Below are positions 63,565 to 64,000 of a stretch of 64,000 bases of DNA, in pieces. The notes under the pieces were generated by a model. The model ran no database searches and had not been told where the DNA came from. It was given only the letters and a program-made list of their open reading frames with translations. Location: positions 124,001 through 188,000 of the forward strand of contig NZ_BJDY01000006.1 in assembly GCF_005405385.1 (NCBI RefSeq). The letters are read 5' to 3'. The position numbers were made by a program, and so were the translations under genes. Numbering within the stretch: the first letter of the stretch is position 1; the number at the start of each line of letters is the position of its first letter. This DNA is from Lactiplantibacillus mudanjiangensis. Lineage in GTDB: Bacteria; Bacillota; Bacilli; Lactobacillales; Lactobacillaceae.

Positions 63565-64000
63565 CACGCGCCAATTTGCGCAGCTCATCCGTGGTTAAGT
63601 CCTTATATGGGTCATTCACACTAAGACCACCTGATATCTCGGTTTCTTTACGGTCACGCCACTCAACAGGCTTGCGATTCTTAAGCCAAAAGATAGCAGC
63701 GGTCGTATCTGGTGGCACCTCATGAGTATTTTGATACAACTCGATGCGCTCACGAGTTGGAACCGCTTCGGCAGCATAGTCATTGATTTCTTGCTGAGTA
63801 GCCTCGGGATGGTCAAGCTTAAAAATGTTAGCAGCTTTGCGCCGTCTAGCATGTAAAACATCTTCATCCACATCCACAATTTTATACTGGTGATCAGTAG
63901 TGGTATAACCTTGTGCTCGCCTTAAGAGTGCCCCCTCAACTTCACGATCAACAACTTCTTTACCCTTTTTTAGGGCGTCAGAAATGTCAGGATACTTTTT
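63551..64000 (-). CDS. Terminase small subunit, N-terminus outside the window
   Basis: The frame is open to the right edge and gives 149 residues ending LARDDDG. YPDISDALKKGKEVVDREVEGAL, a Lys/Arg-rich middle (DVLHARRRKAANIF) and the end PPDTTAAIFWLKNRKPVEWRDRKE are the XtmA-type small terminase pattern. It recognises phage DNA for packaging. An in-frame GTG at 63877 is not needed as a start because the frame continues upstream. Confidence 0.87.
   Translation of the reverse strand, partial: KKYPDISDALKKGKEVVDREVEGALLRRAQGYTTTDHQYKIVDVDEDVLHARRRKAANIFKLDHPEATQQEINDYAAEAVPTRERIELYQNTHEVPPDTTAAIFWLKNRKPVEWRDRKETEISGGLSVNDPYKDLTTDELRKLARDDDG

Larger units (their letters stand above)
36740..64000 (-). 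mobile_element. Prophage, contractile-tailed (PBSX/Xkd-like), late half only
   Basis: A continuous minus-strand block with the module order terminase, portal, head, connectors, sheath, tube, tail chaperone, tape measure, baseplate, fibre, holin and lysin. The tail sheath gene and the XkdK-to-XkdX order mark a myophage. The left boundary is inferred between the MarR terminator (36738) and the lysin terminator (37190). The right side continues beyond the window, which ends inside the small terminase gene, so integrase, repressor and replication genes are not seen. All main structural genes are intact by length, apart from a doubtful 3' end of the minor head gene. Confidence 0.9.

Overview
The window looks like a chromosome segment of a Lactobacillaceae species close to the Lactiplantibacillus plantarum group. 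This rests on gene content and protein style (LVIS_2131-type membrane protein, MupG-type glycosidase, GH1/GH13 sugar enzymes with cre-like sites, a T-box leader, a MapZ-like division protein), on strong AGGAGG ribosome binding sites and on moderate GC. The genus is an inference, not proven.

Positions 1 to about 36.7 kb are host chromosome in short operons. From left to right: a cut-off Nudix-like gene; two small membrane proteins; a GH13 neopullulanase-type enzyme under a cre-like palindrome; threonine synthase with a HAD phosphatase; an ADP-ribose pyrophosphatase-type Nudix enzyme and an anchored protein; an HIT / SDR / Tad2-like (DUF2829) cluster; a MupG-type glycosidase with an Eis-like acetyltransferase; an AT-rich two-gene ABC exporter; a TMEM175-type channel; a beta-glucoside cluster (GH1, PTS IIA, PTS IIB) with a divergent GntR regulator; a GT2 glycosyltransferase; a histidine phosphatase; a second HAD phosphatase; a MoxR / DUF58 / transglutaminase operon; a PanE-type 2-oxoacid reductase behind a T-box leader; an EamA transporter; a D-2-hydroxyacid dehydrogenase; a MapZ-like protein; flavodoxin; an AroD homologue lacking its catalytic residues; an APC permease; and a MarR regulator.

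Four copies of one intergenic repeat (about 1.6, 16.2, 22.9 and 29.8 kb) lie in this host part. The longest is about 350 bp, has imperfect terminal inverted repeats and folds into hairpins whose arms change in a compensating way between copies. It resembles a MITE and I saw no copy in the phage half.

From about 36.74 kb to the right edge lies the late half of a contractile-tailed (PBSX/Xkd-like) prophage, almost all on the minus strand. Reading from the right edge leftwards: small and large terminase, two small ORFs, portal, SPP1 gp7-type minor head protein, scaffold, capsid, head-tail connectors, sheath, tube, tail chaperone with a probable -2 frameshift, a 1922-aa tape measure protein with M23 and SLT domains, LysM baseplate protein, baseplate plug, XkdQ/R/S/T/U homologues, tail fibre, XkdX, three small membrane/holin-type proteins and a GH25 endolysin with its own signal peptide. 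The lysogeny and replication half and the second attachment site lie outside the window. A 53-codon ORF with an ideal ribosome binding site sits on the plus strand at the phage/host junction.

The observations most worth a second look are the MITE-like repeat family, the chromosomal Tad2-like protein, the catalytically dead AroD homologue, the Ile-type T-box on a PanE-like gene and the -2 frameshift in the tail chaperone. I did not find a clear new multi-gene defence system.
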